From Sheuella sp. (lineage in GTDB: Bacteria; Pseudomonadota; Gammaproteobacteria; Burkholderiales; Burkholderiaceae_B): a DNA stretch of 64,000 bases. The stretch lies in NCBI GenBank assembly GCA_030650995.1, contig JAUSCY010000040.1, positions 1 to 64,000 of the forward strand. Direction: 5' to 3'. Both the position numbers and the translations under genes were made by a program. Positions 18,670 to 27,956 of the stretch are shown here, piece after piece. Position 1 is the stretch's first letter. Each line of letters starts with the position of its first letter. Below the pieces are notes generated by a model, which searched no databases, was not told the origin of the DNA, and saw only the letters and a program-made list of their open reading frames with translations.

Positions 18670-19809
18670 ATGCAAACCTGGCTCAAACTCTTGACTAGCT
18701 TTCTGCTTGTTATCAGTCACGCCTATGCGGCACCCACCGTATCGGAGGGATATCACTGGGATCTGCCTGCCTGGGTGCCGCAACCCCTTACGCCCGCAGA
18801 CAATCCAATGTCAGCAGCAAAAGTAGAACTCGGTCGTCATTTGTTTTATGACAAAAGACTTTCTGCCGATCACACCATGGCATGTGCAACCTGTCACCTG
18901 CAAGAAAAAGCATTCACAGATGGACGTGCTGTATCAAAGGGTATCGATGGACGTCCTGGTGGCAGGAGTGCAATGTCCTTAGTTAACGTCGCCTACCTCC
19001 CTGTACTGACCTGGATGAATCCGAACTTAAACAGTCTTGAAATCCAGGCTCTCATTCCGATTTTTGGTGAGCATCCGATTGAGATGGGAATGGCAGGTCA
19101 AGAAAAAAAACTATTCCAAGAATTAAAATCAGATGCTACGTATACAAAATTATTTACAAAAGCATTTCCCGCGGAGGCAGAAAAAGGAAACGAAATATTG
19201 TTTTCACTTTCCACGTTAACAAAAGCAATCGCGAGTTTTGAACGCAGCCTGTTATCTTTTAATAGCCCATACGACCAATACAAATACGGCAAAAAAAATA
19301 CCGCGATCAGCGATGCGGCAAAACGTGGGGAATCGTTATTTTTTGGTGAAAAGATGGAGTGTTATCACTGCCATGGCGGACTGAATTTTAATGACAATGT
19401 GCAACATATCCGCATGCCATTTCCAGAGTTTGGCTTTCACAATACAGGCCTCTACAACACAGATGGTAAAGGCGCTTATCAAACAGGCAATCCAGGAATT
19501 ATAGATATCACGGGCGAAGAGCGGGATACCGGAAAATTCAGAACACCCAGCCTGCGCAATATTGCTTTGACTGCGCCTTATATGCACGATGGCTCAATTA
19601 AAAATTTACGCGATGTTTTAGTTAAGCATTACGCCCAAGCTGGACGCTCAACAAATGAACGCGGCTATCCGAATCCTCAGCGTAGTGAATTACTACAAGG
19701 TTTTGATATTGACGAAGAGGAAGTCTCAGATTTGATCGAGTTTCTAAAAAGCTTGACCGATCAGATATTCACGACGAATCCTAGACATTCCAATCCTTGG
19801 GCACCTTGA
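18670..19809 (+). CDS. mbnH: MbnH-family di-haem c enzyme
   Basis: A 379-residue member of the bacterial cytochrome c peroxidase / MauG superfamily with signal peptide TSFLLVISHAYA. It has two CxxCH haem sites: CATCH at 72-76 and CYHCH at 231-235. LGRHLFYDKRLS and KFRTPSLRNIALTAPYMHDGSI are the family landmarks. Its place directly after the MbnP gene identifies it as the enzyme expected to form kynurenine in MbnP, rather than a true peroxidase. It acts in the periplasm and needs c-type haem attachment. Confidence 0.9.
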   Translation: MQTWLKLLTSFLLVISHAYAAPTVSEGYHWDLPAWVPQPLTPADNPMSAAKVELGRHLFYDKRLSADHTMACATCHLQEKAFTDGRAVSKGIDGRPGGRSAMSLVNVAYLPVLTWMNPNLNSLEIQALIPIFGEHPIEMGMAGQEKKLFQELKSDATYTKLFTKAFPAEAEKGNEILFSLSTLTKAIASFERSLLSFNSPYDQYKYGKKNTAISDAAKRGESLFFGEKMECYHCHGGLNFNDNVQHIRMPFPEFGFHNTGLYNTDGKGAYQTGNPGIIDITGEERDTGKFRTPSLRNIALTAPYMHDGSIKNLRDVLVKHYAQAGRSTNERGYPNPQRSELLQGFDIDEEEVSDLIEFLKSLTDQIFTTNPRHSNPWAP

Positions 19810-19822
19810 CAAACATTAGCCC

Positions 19823-20101
19823 ATGCTTAAACCCATAAACTCGCAACGCAACACAATTTGGATCGCAATCATTGCGGTTCTTTTTGCTGCGCTTTTGCCG
19901 GGTTTGAGTCAGGCTCTTGACAGAGGCACAAAACACTCTCAAATCATAGCCATTTGCACCAGCACTGGCATGAAATATGTTCAAGTTTCAAAAAATATTC
20001 AGCCTAATGAAACAACAGAAACATCGCAAAACAGTACTGACTGTTCATTCTGTCAGATTACGCAACATCTGGTGGGATTGATTGTCCGCCCAAACAATTA
20101 A
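19823..20101 (+). CDS. Second small secreted Cys protein of the copper cluster (DUF2946-like)
   Basis: A 92-residue protein with a hydrophobic signal (IWIAIIAVLFAALLPGLSQAL) followed by AICTSTGMKYVQV and DCSFCQI. The ICTSTG and CxxC elements match the 130-residue protein at 16767, so the cluster is bracketed by two related proteins. It lies 13 bases after the MbnH stop and is surely co-transcribed. Function unknown; a periplasmic copper or haem accessory is a guess. Confidence 0.72.
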   Translation: MLKPINSQRNTIWIAIIAVLFAALLPGLSQALDRGTKHSQIIAICTSTGMKYVQVSKNIQPNETTETSQNSTDCSFCQITQHLVGLIVRPNN

Positions 20102-20362
20102 ATACATCGATCGCAACCTTCGCACTACCCACAGCGTCGCATCACGTCGCCTTCAAGACTCTGCTCATCTTGTGGTTTCTTGATCGTGCTAGCTCTTTTT
20201 GAATATCTTTTTCAAAAAGCATCCCAAAGTTGCAGCGCCGACCGGCTATAAGTGAAATGGAATCCACCGCTTAAACTCTGGCAAAAAACTGTCTTGAGTT
20301 TGCGTTCCACCTCACAGATCGGCGTAATATGATCACAAATCATAAAAATAAGTGGAGATCTG

Positions 20363-21349
20363 ATGAAAACTTTACGCTACCTCATGCTAACGGCAGCAAC
20401 CTGCATGACCATGATGCATGCGCACGCGCTTTCGCAGAATACAGAGGACTATCCAAACCATCCCATCACGATCGTAGTGCCCTTCACCCCCGGTGGCGTC
20501 ACGGATATTACGACGCGGCTGATTGGTCAGAAACTTGGCGAAAAACTGAACCAGACAGTCATTATTGAAAACAAACCAGGTGCAGGGGGGAATATTGCGG
20601 CCGCTTTTGTGGCACGTGCTCCTGCCAATGGATACACCCTTTTTCTTGCCACAATTGGCACACACGCGATCAACCAGAACCTTTATAAATCCATGCCCTA
20701 CGATAGTGAGAAGGATTTCGCGCCCTTGTCACGGCTGGCTGTCTTTCCAAATCTATTGGTTGTCCCAGCGAACTCACCCTATACAACCGTCAACGATCTG
20801 ATTGCCTATGGCAAAGCGAATCCGGGCAAGTTGACCTTCGGTTCACCAGGAAATGGCACCTCCTCACATTTGTCCGGTGAACTTTTCAAGTTGATGACTG
20901 GAGTGAATATGGTGCATGTCCCTTACAAGGGTAGTAGCCCAGCCACTGCAGACCTGATCAGCGGTCAGACCAGCCTGATGTTCGATGCCATTCCCTCTGC
21001 CACACCCAATATCAAAGCGAATCGCTTGCGCGCCTTGGCAATCACCTCAAAAACCCGCAATAGTTCAGCACCAGATGTTCCAACGCTTGATGAGGCTGGA
21101 GTGAAAGGTTATGAGGTCATGGCGTGGGTAGGACTCGTCGCACCAGCGGGTACTCCTCAAGCTATCGTCGACAAGCTTTACAAAGCGATAGCCGATATCC
21201 TGACAAGTAAAGAAGTGCAAGAAAAACTCCTTTCACTTGGTGCCGATGCAGCCCCACAGACACCCACTGAATTTGCCACATACATGAAAGATGAAGTAAA
21301 GCGTTGGCAGAAGGTCATCATGGAAGCAAAAATTTCTATCAATAACTGA
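20363..21349 (+). CDS. Tripartite tricarboxylate transporter substrate-binding protein (Bug/TctC family)
   Basis: A 328-residue periplasmic binding protein with signal peptide (LMLTAATCMTMMHAHA) and family segments NHPITIVVPFTPGGVTDITTRLIGQKL, IENKPGAGGNIAA, VHVPYKGSSPATADLISGQ and LDEAGVKGYEVMAW. Such proteins are greatly expanded in Bordetella relatives and bind small carboxylates, amides or amino acids. No TctA or TctB membrane gene is nearby, so it is an orphan. A GTGGAG stretch about ten bases before the ATG serves as ribosome site. Confidence 0.9.
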   Translation: MKTLRYLMLTAATCMTMMHAHALSQNTEDYPNHPITIVVPFTPGGVTDITTRLIGQKLGEKLNQTVIIENKPGAGGNIAAAFVARAPANGYTLFLATIGTHAINQNLYKSMPYDSEKDFAPLSRLAVFPNLLVVPANSPYTTVNDLIAYGKANPGKLTFGSPGNGTSSHLSGELFKLMTGVNMVHVPYKGSSPATADLISGQTSLMFDAIPSATPNIKANRLRALAITSKTRNSSAPDVPTLDEAGVKGYEVMAWVGLVAPAGTPQAIVDKLYKAIADILTSKEVQEKLLSLGADAAPQTPTEFATYMKDEVKRWQKVIMEAKISINN

Positions 21350-21553
21350 GTGGTGACGGCTCGACTTATCGGCATTGAGCCGGATTTCCAGGTTCATATT
21401 TCGGAAAGCACTGACCAATATTGAACTCCTATCCCGCTGAGGATTTAAGTAAAACGCGTAAGTCACCCCAAGCACTTATGTTGCCAGTGAAGTGGAACTC
21501 GTCGAAAGACAAATAAGCAGTTTACATTTCAACTGTCGTTGTAGAATCAACAT

Positions 21554-21895
21554 ATGGAAAAAAACACAGCCATCATTATTTTTGAATCCCTCTCCTCAAG
21601 CGTGCGCCTTGATGTGTTCAGACTACTCGTCAAATTGGGTACAGAGGGCATGGTTGCAGGCGAAATTGCAATAAAGCTTGATTTGCCGCCTACAAATTTA
21701 TCGTTCCACCTCAAAGCACTTGCGCATGCTGGGCTGGTCACCGCCGAGCAAGAGGGCCGCTACCAGCGCTACCGGGCAAATATTCCCATGATGGCTGAAC
21801 TCATTGGCTATATGACCGATGAATGCTGTTTCGGAAATCTTGACCAGTGCGCAGGCTTAGCCCCCTCGTCAACGAAAGCTTGTGTAGATTGCTAA
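21554..21895 (+). CDS. arsR: ArsR-family arsenic-responsive repressor
   Basis: A 113-residue winged-helix repressor (LSSSVRLDVFRLLVKLG, DLPPTNLSFHLKALAHAGLVTAEQEGRYQRYRAN). It lacks the ELCVCDL site of E. coli ArsR and instead has C-terminal cysteines at 91, 92 and 99 (ECCFGNLDQC) plus 110 and 113. This resembles the C-terminal As(III) site of Acidithiobacillus-type ArsR, though spacing of the third Cys is one residue longer. It heads the arsenic gene set and should release DNA on binding As(III). Confidence 0.9.
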   Translation: MEKNTAIIIFESLSSSVRLDVFRLLVKLGTEGMVAGEIAIKLDLPPTNLSFHLKALAHAGLVTAEQEGRYQRYRANIPMMAELIGYMTDECCFGNLDQCAGLAPSSTKACVDC

Positions 21896-21958
21896 CTACA
21901 GTTTCCACGACTGTAGACAACCAGTCGCGTAACAAAATCGTAATAAACATTCAGTACG

Positions 21959-21976
21959 ATTCAACATTAATTGAAT
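21959..21976. promoter_or_regulatory. Palindrome between arsR and the GAPDH gene, possible ArsR operator
   Basis: ATTCAA and TTGAAT flank CATTAA. The related but imperfect ATTTCAAC...GTTGTAGAAT precedes arsR at about 21525-21546. Both may be ArsR sites, which would imply a second promoter for the GAPDH-arsJ part. Confidence 0.4.
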
Positions 21977-22042
21977 TCAATCAGTCTTGTATTAATTTTA
22001 AAAATAGCACCAGTCAAACAAACAAAGTGGAATGAGCAACTA

Positions 22043-23086
22043 ATGAAAGTTGGCATAAATGGAATGGGTCGTATCGGCCGTCTGGCACTTCGTGCGGCCT
22101 TTGGTGCTGCTGAGCGACAATCAGATGATCCCAGAGCGGGCAATCGTTTAGACATCGTACACGTCAACGAAATCAAGGGTGGTGCCGCCGCGACTGCGCA
22201 TTTGCTGGCGTTTGACTCAGTTCAGGGACGCTGGCGCGAAGACATCGAAGCCGAGGGCGATTCATCTATACGCATCGGAAACAAAAATCTGCATTTTTCT
22301 TCTCACGCTACTCCTGCAGAGATTCCATGGGGTGATCTGGGTGTTGATCTTGTGCTCGAGTGCACGGGTAAATTTCTGACACCCGAAACGATTCAAGGGC
22401 ATCTGGATCGTGGAGCAAAGCGCGTGATTGTCGCGGCTCCGGTCAAGGTCGGTCATGTGCTCAACATCGTTGTCGGTGTGAATGAGCATCTATACGATCC
22501 ATCCATACATAAAATTGTCACCGCGGCGTCTTGCACAACAAACTGTTTGGCACCTGTCGTGAAAGTCGTTCACGAAGCGATTGGTATTCGCCACGGTCAG
22601 ATCACGACTATCCATAACCCTACGAACACAAACCTCATTGTGGATGCACCGCATAAAGATTTACGGCGGGCACGCAGTGCCATGCAAAGCTTGTCACCTA
22701 CAACGACAGGCAGCGCCACAGCCATTGCACTGATCTATCCAGAACTCAAAGGCAAACTGAATGGCCACGCTGTACGTGCCCCGGTCTTAAATGCCTCACT
22801 GACTGACTGTGTGTTTGAGATGAAACGTGAGACAAGCGTTGAAGAAGTCAATGCGTTGTTTGAAGCCGCAGCCAAAGGTCCGCTCGCAGGTATTCTGGGG
22901 TATGAAAAACGCCCCCTGGTGAGCGCAGATTATGCGAGAGACACACGCAGTTCTATTGTGGATGCGCTTTCAACCATGGTGACGGATGGCACCTTGCTGA
23001 AAATCTACTCCTGGTATGACAATGAGATGGGCTATTCCTGCCGTATGGTGGATCTGGCCTGCCATATGCAACAGCAAGGCATCTGA
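22043..23086 (+). CDS. Glyceraldehyde-3-phosphate dehydrogenase of the arsenate (ArsJ) pathway
   Basis: A 347-residue GAPDH with [18 protein letters not shown], the active-site SCTTNCLAP (Cys164) and [14 protein letters not shown] near the end. Next to arsJ it is expected to use arsenate in place of phosphate and form 1-arseno-3-phosphoglycerate for export, so it is an arsenic resistance enzyme and not the glycolytic copy. The start is the ATG at 22043; an open frame reaches 21971 without support. It ends four bases before arsJ. Confidence 0.92.
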   Translation: MKVGINGMGRIGRLALRAAFGAAERQSDDPRAGNRLDIVHVNEIKGGAAATAHLLAFDSVQGRWREDIEAEGDSSIRIGNKNLHFSSHATPAEIPWGDLGVDLVLECTGKFLTPETIQGHLDRGAKRVIVAAPVKVGHVLNIVVGVNEHLYDPSIHKIVTAASCTTNCLAPVVKVVHEAIGIRHGQITTIHNPTNTNLIVDAPHKDLRRARSAMQSLSPTTTGSATAIALIYPELKGKLNGHAVRAPVLNASLTDCVFEMKRETSVEEVNALFEAAAKGPLAGILGYEKRPLVSADYARDTRSSIVDALSTMVTDGTLLKIYSWYDNEMGYSCRMVDLACHMQQQGI

Positions 23087-23090
23087 GCGC

Positions 23091-24344
23091 ATGGCCCACG
23101 CCAGACCTCACTCTCAGGCAAACCCGCCCTCTCCTCATGGCGCGCGTAATTACGCCATCGTGACATCGGCCTATTGGGGTTTTACGCTGACCGACGGTGC
23201 TTTGCGCATGTTGGTTCTTTTGCATTTCTATCGCCTGGGTTATTCACCTTTTACCCTAGCTTTTCTATTTCTGCTGTACGAGGCTGCAGGCATTCTGGCC
23301 AATCTAATCGGAGGATGGCTTGCCGCGCGCTTTGGCATTGCGCGCATGCTGATGGTCGGACTCACCACACAGATCATCGGATTTGGCTTGCTGTCTGCGC
23401 TGTCACCTGACTGGACCGCCTCGATGTCTGTCGCGTGGGTCGTGTTATCTCAAGGAGTCTGTGGTGTTGCAAAGGACCTGACCAAAACCGCAAGTAAATC
23501 AGCGATCAAGGTGACTGCGGGCGAAGCTTCAGGTCAGTTATTCAAATGGGTCGCCTGGTTTACCGGCAGTAAAAATGCCATGAAAGGCGTTGGATTTTTC
23601 CTGGGCGGTTTGCTGCTTGATCAGCTAGGCTTTCGTGGCTCTCTTTGGGCCATGGCTGGCCTGCTTGCATTGATTTTGGTCGGTGTCGTGTTATCGCTGC
23701 CACCGATGATGGGTAAAAGTAAAGCATCCAAATCCGCCAAAGAGTTATTTGCTAAAAACAAAGCAATCAATCTGCTTGCCGCAGCTAGAGTCTTCTTGTT
23801 CGGTGCGCGTGATGTCTGGTTTGTTGTGGGCGTCCCCGTTTTTCTTTATGCCTCCGGCTGGACATTCACAATGGTCGGTGGGTTTCTTGCGACCTGGACA
23901 ATTGGTTATGGGCTGGTTCAAGCCATTGCACCGATGCTAGTCAAACGTAGCAATGACGGCCTAAGCACCGAGGTCCCTGCAGCACGTATGTGGTCGGCCA
24001 TACTTGCCGCGATCCCTACTGTATTAGCGATACTTGTTCTGATGAAGGTCAGTCATCTCGAGTGGGTCGTTGTGGGAGGCCTCGGTCTCTTTGGTTTTGC
24101 GTTTGCTGTGAATTCGTCCGTGCACTCATATCTGATACTTGCCTATGCAGGGTCGGAAAAAGCCGCGGAAGATGTCGGCTTTTATTACGCAGCGAATGCC
24201 GCAGGTCGCTTCATGGGGACACTGCTGTCCGGTCTGCTGTATCAGTGGGGCGGTCTTGAATACGCCTTGGGTGGCTCAGCGATCATGCTGATTATTTGCT
24301 GGTTATTCACTCTTGCATTACCTACTTCGCGCCTAAACGCCTGA
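23091..24344 (+). CDS. arsJ: ArsJ, major-facilitator exporter of organoarsenical 1-arseno-3-phosphoglycerate
   Basis: A 417-residue membrane protein with about 12 hydrophobic segments. NYAIVTSAYWGFTLTDGALRMLVLLHFYRLGYSPF at the N terminus and SQGVCGVAKDLTKTASKSAIK in the middle are characteristic of ArsJ. The arseno-phosphoglycerate that it exports breaks down outside to free arsenate, giving resistance together with the GAPDH gene. The frame opens at 23016 inside the GAPDH gene, but the ATG at 23091, just after its stop, is preferred. Confidence 0.93.
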   Translation: MAHARPHSQANPPSPHGARNYAIVTSAYWGFTLTDGALRMLVLLHFYRLGYSPFTLAFLFLLYEAAGILANLIGGWLAARFGIARMLMVGLTTQIIGFGLLSALSPDWTASMSVAWVVLSQGVCGVAKDLTKTASKSAIKVTAGEASGQLFKWVAWFTGSKNAMKGVGFFLGGLLLDQLGFRGSLWAMAGLLALILVGVVLSLPPMMGKSKASKSAKELFAKNKAINLLAAARVFLFGARDVWFVVGVPVFLYASGWTFTMVGGFLATWTIGYGLVQAIAPMLVKRSNDGLSTEVPAARMWSAILAAIPTVLAILVLMKVSHLEWVVVGGLGLFGFAFAVNSSVHSYLILAYAGSEKAAEDVGFYYAANAAGRFMGTLLSGLLYQWGGLEYALGGSAIMLIICWLFTLALPTSRLNA

Positions 24345-24363
24345 AAATCAAACGGAGCTTTGA

Positions 24364-24873
24364 ATGTCATCAAAAATATATAACGTTTTGTTTATCTGTA
24401 CAGGAAACTCCGCTCGTAGCATCATGGCCGAATCTTTGCTCAACGGCATCGGACACGGAAGATTCATTGCATACAGTGCTGGAAGCCATGCCTCTGGTCA
24501 AATCAATCCATACGCTTTGGAAATTATCAAAAACAATAATCTTCCAACTGATAATTTACGTAGCAAAAATTGGGATGAATTTTCTCAGCCAGGAGCACCT
24601 GAACTTGATTTTGTTTTTACGGTCTGCGACAAGGCTGCCGGTGAAGTTTGTCCGATCTGGCCTGGACAACCAATGACCGCACATTGGGGTGTAGAAGAGC
24701 CTTCAGTAGTAATCGGGAATGAAATGGAAAAGAAGAAAGCATTTTCTGAAGTATTTCGAGTGTTGCATCGTCGAATTTCTTTTTTGACCTGCTTACCAAT
24801 TGACAAACTAGATGCGCTGACACTTAAGCGTGAACTTGATACGATAGGTCGCGATAAGGGCACAGGAACTTAA
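24364..24873 (+). CDS. arsC: Arsenate reductase, low-molecular-weight phosphatase fold
   Basis: A 169-residue reductase with the P-loop ICTGNSARS (Cys12, C-x5-R) and the redox pair in TVCDKAAGEVCP (Cys88 and Cys96). It reduces arsenate to arsenite, which the next gene exports. The Cys layout points to the thioredoxin-type family rather than the glutaredoxin-type E. coli ArsC. Spacing to arsJ is 19 bases with GGAG ahead of the ATG. Confidence 0.92.
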   Translation: MSSKIYNVLFICTGNSARSIMAESLLNGIGHGRFIAYSAGSHASGQINPYALEIIKNNNLPTDNLRSKNWDEFSQPGAPELDFVFTVCDKAAGEVCPIWPGQPMTAHWGVEEPSVVIGNEMEKKKAFSEVFRVLHRRISFLTCLPIDKLDALTLKRELDTIGRDKGTGT

Positions 24874-24877
24874 AGCC

Positions 24878-25945
24878 ATGAGCGTACAGTGTGAAGTCAC
24901 CGCAAAGAAAGTTTCAGGCGCCTCAATGAGCGTCTTTGAGAGATACCTGACTGTCTGGGTATTTCTCTGCATCATTGCTGGCATTACGTTCGGACACTTT
25001 TTACCTGACCTATTTCAATCGATTGGCCGCATGGAACTTGCCAAGGTAAACCTACCTGTGGGAATTTTGATTTGGGTAATGATCATTCCCATGCTCGTTA
25101 AAGTAGATTTTTCTGCTTTGAATGAAGTGCGCCGACATGTTCGCGGCATTGGTGTCACGCTTTTTGTGAACTGGTTAGTCAAACCATTTTCAATGGCGTT
25201 TCTTGGCTGGTTGTTCATTCGGCATTTGTTTGCAGACATGTTGCCAGCAGATCAGCTCGACAGTTACATCGCCGGCCTGATACTTTTAGCTGCGGCACCC
25301 TGCACTGCAATGGTGTTTGTCTGGAGCAGGCTCACTGGTGGTGATCCGCTCTTTACGCTCTCACAAGTTGCGCTGAACGATTCCATTATGGTGGTGGCAT
25401 TCGCACCGCTTGTTGCCTTTTTGCTGGGCATTTCAGCCATTACAGTTCCCTGGGACACCCTTCTCACTTCCGTTGTCCTGTATATAGTTGTACCCGTCAT
25501 TCTGGCTCAGTTATGGCGAAAAATGTTGCTTAATAAAGGACATCGCGCTTTTGATGCTGCAATGGAAAAAATAGGCCCCTGGTCGATCGCTGCCTTGCTT
25601 GCAACACTCGTTCTTCTTTTTGCATTTCAAGGTGAAGCAATTCTCAAACAGCCATTAGTCATCGCGTTGCTTGCCGTACCGATTCTTATTCAAGTATTTT
25701 TTAATTCAGCACTGGCTTACTGGCTGAATCGGGCACTGGGTGAAAAACACAATATCGCATGTCCCTCTGCACTCATCGGCGCATCAAACTTCTTTGAATT
25801 AGCCGTTGCGGCAGCAATCAGTCTGTTTGGTTTTCAATCCGGAGCAGCGCTTGCCACCGTGGTGGGAGTGCTAATAGAGGTGCCCGTGATGCTTTTGGTT
25901 GTTTATATCGTGAACAATTCCAAACAATGGTATGCAAGAGGCTAG
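24878..25945 (+). CDS. acr3: Arsenite efflux permease, ACR3 family
   Basis: A 355-residue protein with ten predicted membrane helices. Family segments include PVGILIWVMIIPMLVKVDF, LAAAPCTAMVFVWSRLTGGDPLFTLSQVALNDSIM (the conserved Cys) and CPSALIGASNFFELAVAAAISLFG. It exports As(OH)3 from the cell and completes the set arsR-gapdh-arsJ-arsC-acr3. It starts four bases after arsC. Confidence 0.94.
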   Translation: MSVQCEVTAKKVSGASMSVFERYLTVWVFLCIIAGITFGHFLPDLFQSIGRMELAKVNLPVGILIWVMIIPMLVKVDFSALNEVRRHVRGIGVTLFVNWLVKPFSMAFLGWLFIRHLFADMLPADQLDSYIAGLILLAAAPCTAMVFVWSRLTGGDPLFTLSQVALNDSIMVVAFAPLVAFLLGISAITVPWDTLLTSVVLYIVVPVILAQLWRKMLLNKGHRAFDAAMEKIGPWSIAALLATLVLLFAFQGEAILKQPLVIALLAVPILIQVFFNSALAYWLNRALGEKHNIACPSALIGASNFFELAVAAAISLFGFQSGAALATVVGVLIEVPVMLLVVYIVNNSKQWYARG

Positions 25946-25982
25946 GAAAGATAAAAACTGAAATATCTCAAAAATAATACAA

Positions 25983-26014
25983 AGGGTTAACCCTAGTAAA
26001 CAAAAAGGTGCAAC
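25983..26014. promoter_or_regulatory. Palindrome upstream of the ABC-putA cluster
   Basis: AGGGTTAACCCT (25983-25994) is a perfect 12-base palindrome in the only sizeable gap before the catabolic cluster. GGTGCAACC at 26008-26016 contains GTTGCA on the minus strand, the core bound by E. coli PutA. Either could be an operator; one hexamer is weak evidence. Confidence 0.3.
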
Positions 26015-26054
26015 CCGTATACATTGAATGTAACTTTACTTACAGAATATTGTC

Positions 26055-26885
26055 GTGATTGCTAATCGATCCGCTCTCCAACGATTACGTTTAGATAAAT
26101 GGCCGCTGCGCATATTTGTCGTGCTGATTTACGCAATCATGCTTTGCCCGCTAGTCTTTGTCATTGCGCTGAGTTTTTTCAAAGATTCGATCCTGTATTT
26201 CCCCCCCTCTGGCTTCACCCTTTCCTGGTATCTCAATGCCTGGGAAAACCAGTCTTTCATCAATGGTTTCATCTTTAGCCTTCAGATTGCGCTGATATCA
26301 GCACTTATCGGTGTAACCCTAGGGGTCATGGCGGCACTTGGCATCATTCGCTTCAAATTCAGAGCGGGTAAATATGTCAACACACTGCTGCTCTCCCCCA
26401 TGCTGATGCCGGGGATCGTGACAGGTATCGCCATATATCTTTTTTACCTCCGTGCAGAAAACTTTCTGGACTTCGATATTGTCGGCACGATCGGCAGTCT
26501 GGTACTTGCGCATATCTGCCTGACCATTCCGTGGACCGTCCGACTGGTTTCAGCCAGTATGCAGGGACTCGATGGATCCATCGAAGAAGCTGCAAGAAAC
26601 CTGGGGGCCAACAGCAGAGTGGCATTTTTCAGAGTGACACTGCCCATGCTGCGCCCTGCCATCGTTGCAGCCGCACTGTTCAGTTTTATCGTTTCTTTTG
26701 AAAACTTGGAAGTATCCTTGTCGCTCGTGGGCCCAGGCAACACAACATTACCCATCGCGATCATGCAATACCTTGAATTCAACCTTGATCCAACGATTGC
26801 AGCGGTATCGACAGTCCAGATTATCTTGCTCGGCATCATCATGTTGGTGACAGACCGATTTGTAAAACTCAGTCAGGTGGTTTGA
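26055..26885 (+). CDS. ABC transporter permease, PotC-like
   Basis: A 276-residue inner-membrane permease of the spermidine/putrescine/opine class with six hydrophobic segments and the EAA loop SIEEAARNLGANSRVAFFRVTLPMLRPAIVAAALFSF. The start is GTG at 26055 with no strong ribosome site; no upstream ATG is in frame. It is first of three transporter genes, followed by the ATPase six bases later. The binding protein is encoded separately at 35452. Confidence 0.9.
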   Translation: MIANRSALQRLRLDKWPLRIFVVLIYAIMLCPLVFVIALSFFKDSILYFPPSGFTLSWYLNAWENQSFINGFIFSLQIALISALIGVTLGVMAALGIIRFKFRAGKYVNTLLLSPMLMPGIVTGIAIYLFYLRAENFLDFDIVGTIGSLVLAHICLTIPWTVRLVSASMQGLDGSIEEAARNLGANSRVAFFRVTLPMLRPAIVAAALFSFIVSFENLEVSLSLVGPGNTTLPIAIMQYLEFNLDPTIAAVSTVQIILLGIIMLVTDRFVKLSQVV

Positions 26886-26891
26886 AAAATT

Positions 26892-27956
26892 ATGGCGAAC
26901 GTTTCATTAATCAACCTGAAAAAACAGTTCGGTGCTTCGATAGCGGTATCGGACTTTTCGCTTGAAATAACAGATGGTGAACTGGTCGCCTTTCTCGGAC
27001 CAAGCGGCTGCGGCAAGACTACAACATTGAGAATGATTGCCGGTTTCATCGAGCCTACAGCCGGGCGGATCGTGATTGGCGATAACGATGTGACAAACAC
27101 TCCGGTTCATAGACGCAACACTGGGATGGTCTTTCAGCGATACGCTTTATTTCCACACATGACGGTTGCGCACAACGTGTCGTTTGGGCTTGAAATGCAT
27201 AAAATCGCCCCCGTCGAAAGAGATAAACGCATTCGTGAAGCGTTGGATATGGTTCGAATGACCGAGCTCAAAGATCGCTACCCGAGGCAGTTATCGGGAG
27301 GTCAGCAGCAACGTGTGGCGATCGCCCGCGCGCTCGCGATCGAGCCGAAAGTGTTCTTACTTGATGAACCACTATCCAATCTTGATGCAAAGCTCAGACT
27401 AGAAGTGCGCGAAGAAATTCGAACATTACAGCAACGTTTAGGCTTGACGACCATATTCGTGACGCATGATCAGGAAGAGGCACTGGCCATTTCTGACCGT
27501 ATGGCAATCATGCATGACGGTATAGTCCAGCAAGTTGGCTCTCCACAAACCGTCTACGAGCACCCTGCCAACCTGTTCGTAGCCGATTTTTTAGGCAAGA
27601 TGAACTTTTTTTCGGGATCTCCTTGCGCTGACAGCCAATTTCTCACGCAAGAAGAACTCACACTCAACGTGACGAAGCTCAAACCGGATACGACCATGGT
27701 CGGCGTGAGACCAGAGCGCACAGTACTCTCCTCCTTGCCTGAGGCTGATAACAATATTGCTGTCACCGTTCAAAACGTTTCCTATCTGGGCGCGCATATT
27801 CACGTTACCCTCAAAGGTCCTGGTGTACAGCGTCTGACCTGCCAGATCCCGAACACTCAAGCCGGTCGCAATGACGCAGTTTTGCACGTCGGCGCAAGCT
27901 TGTACCTCGGATTCAGCGCTGAGGACTGCGCGATTTTCAATGAACGGAGCCATTGA
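26892..27956 (+). CDS. ABC transporter ATPase, PotA-like
   Basis: A 354-residue ATPase with Walker A GPSGCGKTT, Q-loop VFQRYALFPHMTV, signature LSGGQQQRVAIARAL, Walker B VFLLDEPLSNLD and switch His VTHDQEEAL. A C-terminal TOBE-like regulatory domain (from about residue 255) is present. It powers uptake through the two flanking permeases. The stop shares a base with the next ATG (TGATG). Confidence 0.93.
   Translation: MANVSLINLKKQFGASIAVSDFSLEITDGELVAFLGPSGCGKTTTLRMIAGFIEPTAGRIVIGDNDVTNTPVHRRNTGMVFQRYALFPHMTVAHNVSFGLEMHKIAPVERDKRIREALDMVRMTELKDRYPRQLSGGQQQRVAIARALAIEPKVFLLDEPLSNLDAKLRLEVREEIRTLQQRLGLTTIFVTHDQEEALAISDRMAIMHDGIVQQVGSPQTVYEHPANLFVADFLGKMNFFSGSPCADSQFLTQEELTLNVTKLKPDTTMVGVRPERTVLSSLPEADNNIAVTVQNVSYLGAHIHVTLKGPGVQRLTCQIPNTQAGRNDAVLHVGASLYLGFSAEDCAIFNERSH

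Noticed and set aside
20195-20219. Hairpin CTTTTTGAA / TTCAAAAAG in the gap after the MbnH cluster
   Set aside because: AT-rich stem without a following T run, so it is not a clear terminator; the rest of 20102-20362 shows no gene.
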